Below are positions 63,251 through 64,000 of a DNA stretch of 64,000 bases, in pieces. Both the position numbers and the translations under genes were made by a program. The DNA comes from Thalassomonas actiniarum (lineage in GTDB: Bacteria; Pseudomonadota; Gammaproteobacteria; Enterobacterales; Alteromonadaceae): positions 1,984,001 through 2,048,000 of the forward strand of contig NZ_CP059735.1 in NCBI RefSeq assembly GCF_000948975.2, in the 5' to 3' direction. The notes under the pieces are model-generated. The model did no database searches and was not told the origin of the DNA. It worked only from the letters and a program-made list of their open reading frames with translations. How positions within the stretch are numbered: position 1 is the stretch's first letter; every line of letters begins with the position of its first letter.

Positions 63251-64000
63251 ATGACATTTAGTGTAAAAACCCTTACCGCCTTGTGTCTTGGCGCTTCACT
63301 TGCCCTGCCGGTGCTGGCAGACAGTGATGTTTATGTGACCAATAACTCGCCGCAAAACCTGTCGGTATCGGTCAGCCATACCGGGGATGCCTTACTTATC
63401 GAGGGCAGCGAATGGCAACAGCATGTCCAGACTTTAGGGCCGTGGGAAACCCGTATGGTACTCAGCTTTAACCGCTGGGAAAATGTAAAATCCGGCAAGA
63501 CCTACCATTTTGAAACTATGCTCACCAATGAGCACGGCGACAGTGTTGCTTTGCACCAGCAGGTCAAAGGGCACTGGTACAACTCCAGCTTAAAGCACGG
63601 CGCCAGCTCGGACGAATTTGCCCTGCGCTGGTATGATGACAGGGATATCCACCGCGAGCAGGTGCAAATGAGTCAGCAAGGCGCTACTACCGAGCTGGCC
63701 TTTAAGGCTGCGGCTACCGCCCGTTATGACGATCTCTATTATGCCGTTACCCCGCAAAAAATCGACGAGCAGGCCAACCCCGATGCCGATACCCTTAAGG
63801 TGATGACCTATAATATCTGGGCGTTGCCGGCAATTGCTTCCCATATCGGCGACCGCTACGATATTTTGCCCGCATATATGAAAGGTTATGATGTGCTGAT
63901 GCTGCAGGAAGTTTTTGCCTCCGGGCGCGAGGCTTTCCTGCGCACCCTGGCAGCAGAGTACCCGTACCAGACCCGGATGCTGGATAAAGACGGCATTAAT
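63251..64000 (+). CDS. Secreted sphingomyelinase C-like hemolysin (N-terminal part, cut by window edge)
   Basis: The frame is open from ATG 63251 (AAGGA box 6 nt upstream) to the right edge, 250 codons. Signal peptide (ALPVLA, near residue 23), then about 150 residues of a beta-rich N-terminal domain. At about residue 180 an endonuclease/exonuclease/phosphatase fold starts: VMTYNIWALP, then YDVLMLQEVFASGREAFLRTL with the metal-binding Glu, as in bacterial neutral sphingomyelinases. These are secreted enzymes that lyse host membranes by cutting sphingomyelin. The catalytic His lies beyond the window. Confidence 0.85.
   Translation, partial: MTFSVKTLTALCLGASLALPVLADSDVYVTNNSPQNLSVSVSHTGDALLIEGSEWQQHVQTLGPWETRMVLSFNRWENVKSGKTYHFETMLTNEHGDSVALHQQVKGHWYNSSLKHGASSDEFALRWYDDRDIHREQVQMSQQGATTELAFKAAATARYDDLYYAVTPQKIDEQANPDADTLKVMTYNIWALPAIASHIGDRYDILPAYMKGYDVLMLQEVFASGREAFLRTLAAEYPYQTRMLDKDGIN

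Overview
The window reads as the chromosome of a marine gammaproteobacterium of the order Alteromonadales, probably a Colwelliaceae/Thalassomonas-type organism. This is inferred from the moderate GC content, the many two-component and c-di-GMP proteins, PEP-CTERM proteins, a TonB receptor, abundant secreted hydrolases, and a short repeat with ATACCAATT ends of a kind I associate with marine Alteromonadales. No rRNA, tRNA, CRISPR array, integrase or intact insertion sequence was seen.

Layout. 1-1.5 kb: 5' part of an Ntn-hydrolase acylase lipoprotein. 2-9.4 kb: a tripartite ABC export operon (HlyD adaptor, ATPase, a 32-codon ORF, two paralogous MacB/FtsX permeases) behind a sigma-54 promoter with a 16-bp palindrome upstream. 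9.7-18 kb: a DMT permease, a diguanylate cyclase, a hybrid kinase, then an NtrC-type regulator and its kinase, which are the best candidates to drive the ABC operon. 18.5 kb: a SymE-like gene.

18.8-29.6 kb holds the most unusual locus: a one-strand cluster of an M4 metalloprotease with PKD and GEVED domains, a secreted Hint-domain protein, two secreted proteins resembling MACPF/CDC pore-formers, a GEVED protein between them, and beyond a strong terminator a third pore-former-like paralog. This could be a secreted toxin or predation system with its own protease.

30-45.5 kb: an MFS permease with an esterase, a CrbS/CrbR-like acetate-switch pair, a TonB receptor, 3-hydroxybutyrate dehydrogenase, three tandem PEP-CTERM paralogs each with a near-identical sigma-54 promoter, a PHB-depolymerase-family lipoprotein and a secreted lipase. 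This suggests use of short-chain acids or polyhydroxybutyrate beside an exosortase-dependent surface system.

45.6-64 kb: a DnaQ-like exonuclease, YceH, a CSS-EAL phosphodiesterase, NorE/NorF-like proteins with an FNR/DNR-like box, an EF-hand protein, a beta-barrel protein, a MITE-like repeat, an ECF sigma factor module with a DUF3106 protein, a membrane protein flanked by paired GTCGAC palindromes, an ABC-F ATPase, three orphan solute-binding proteins, a DUF885 protein, and the start of a secreted sphingomyelinase cut by the right edge.
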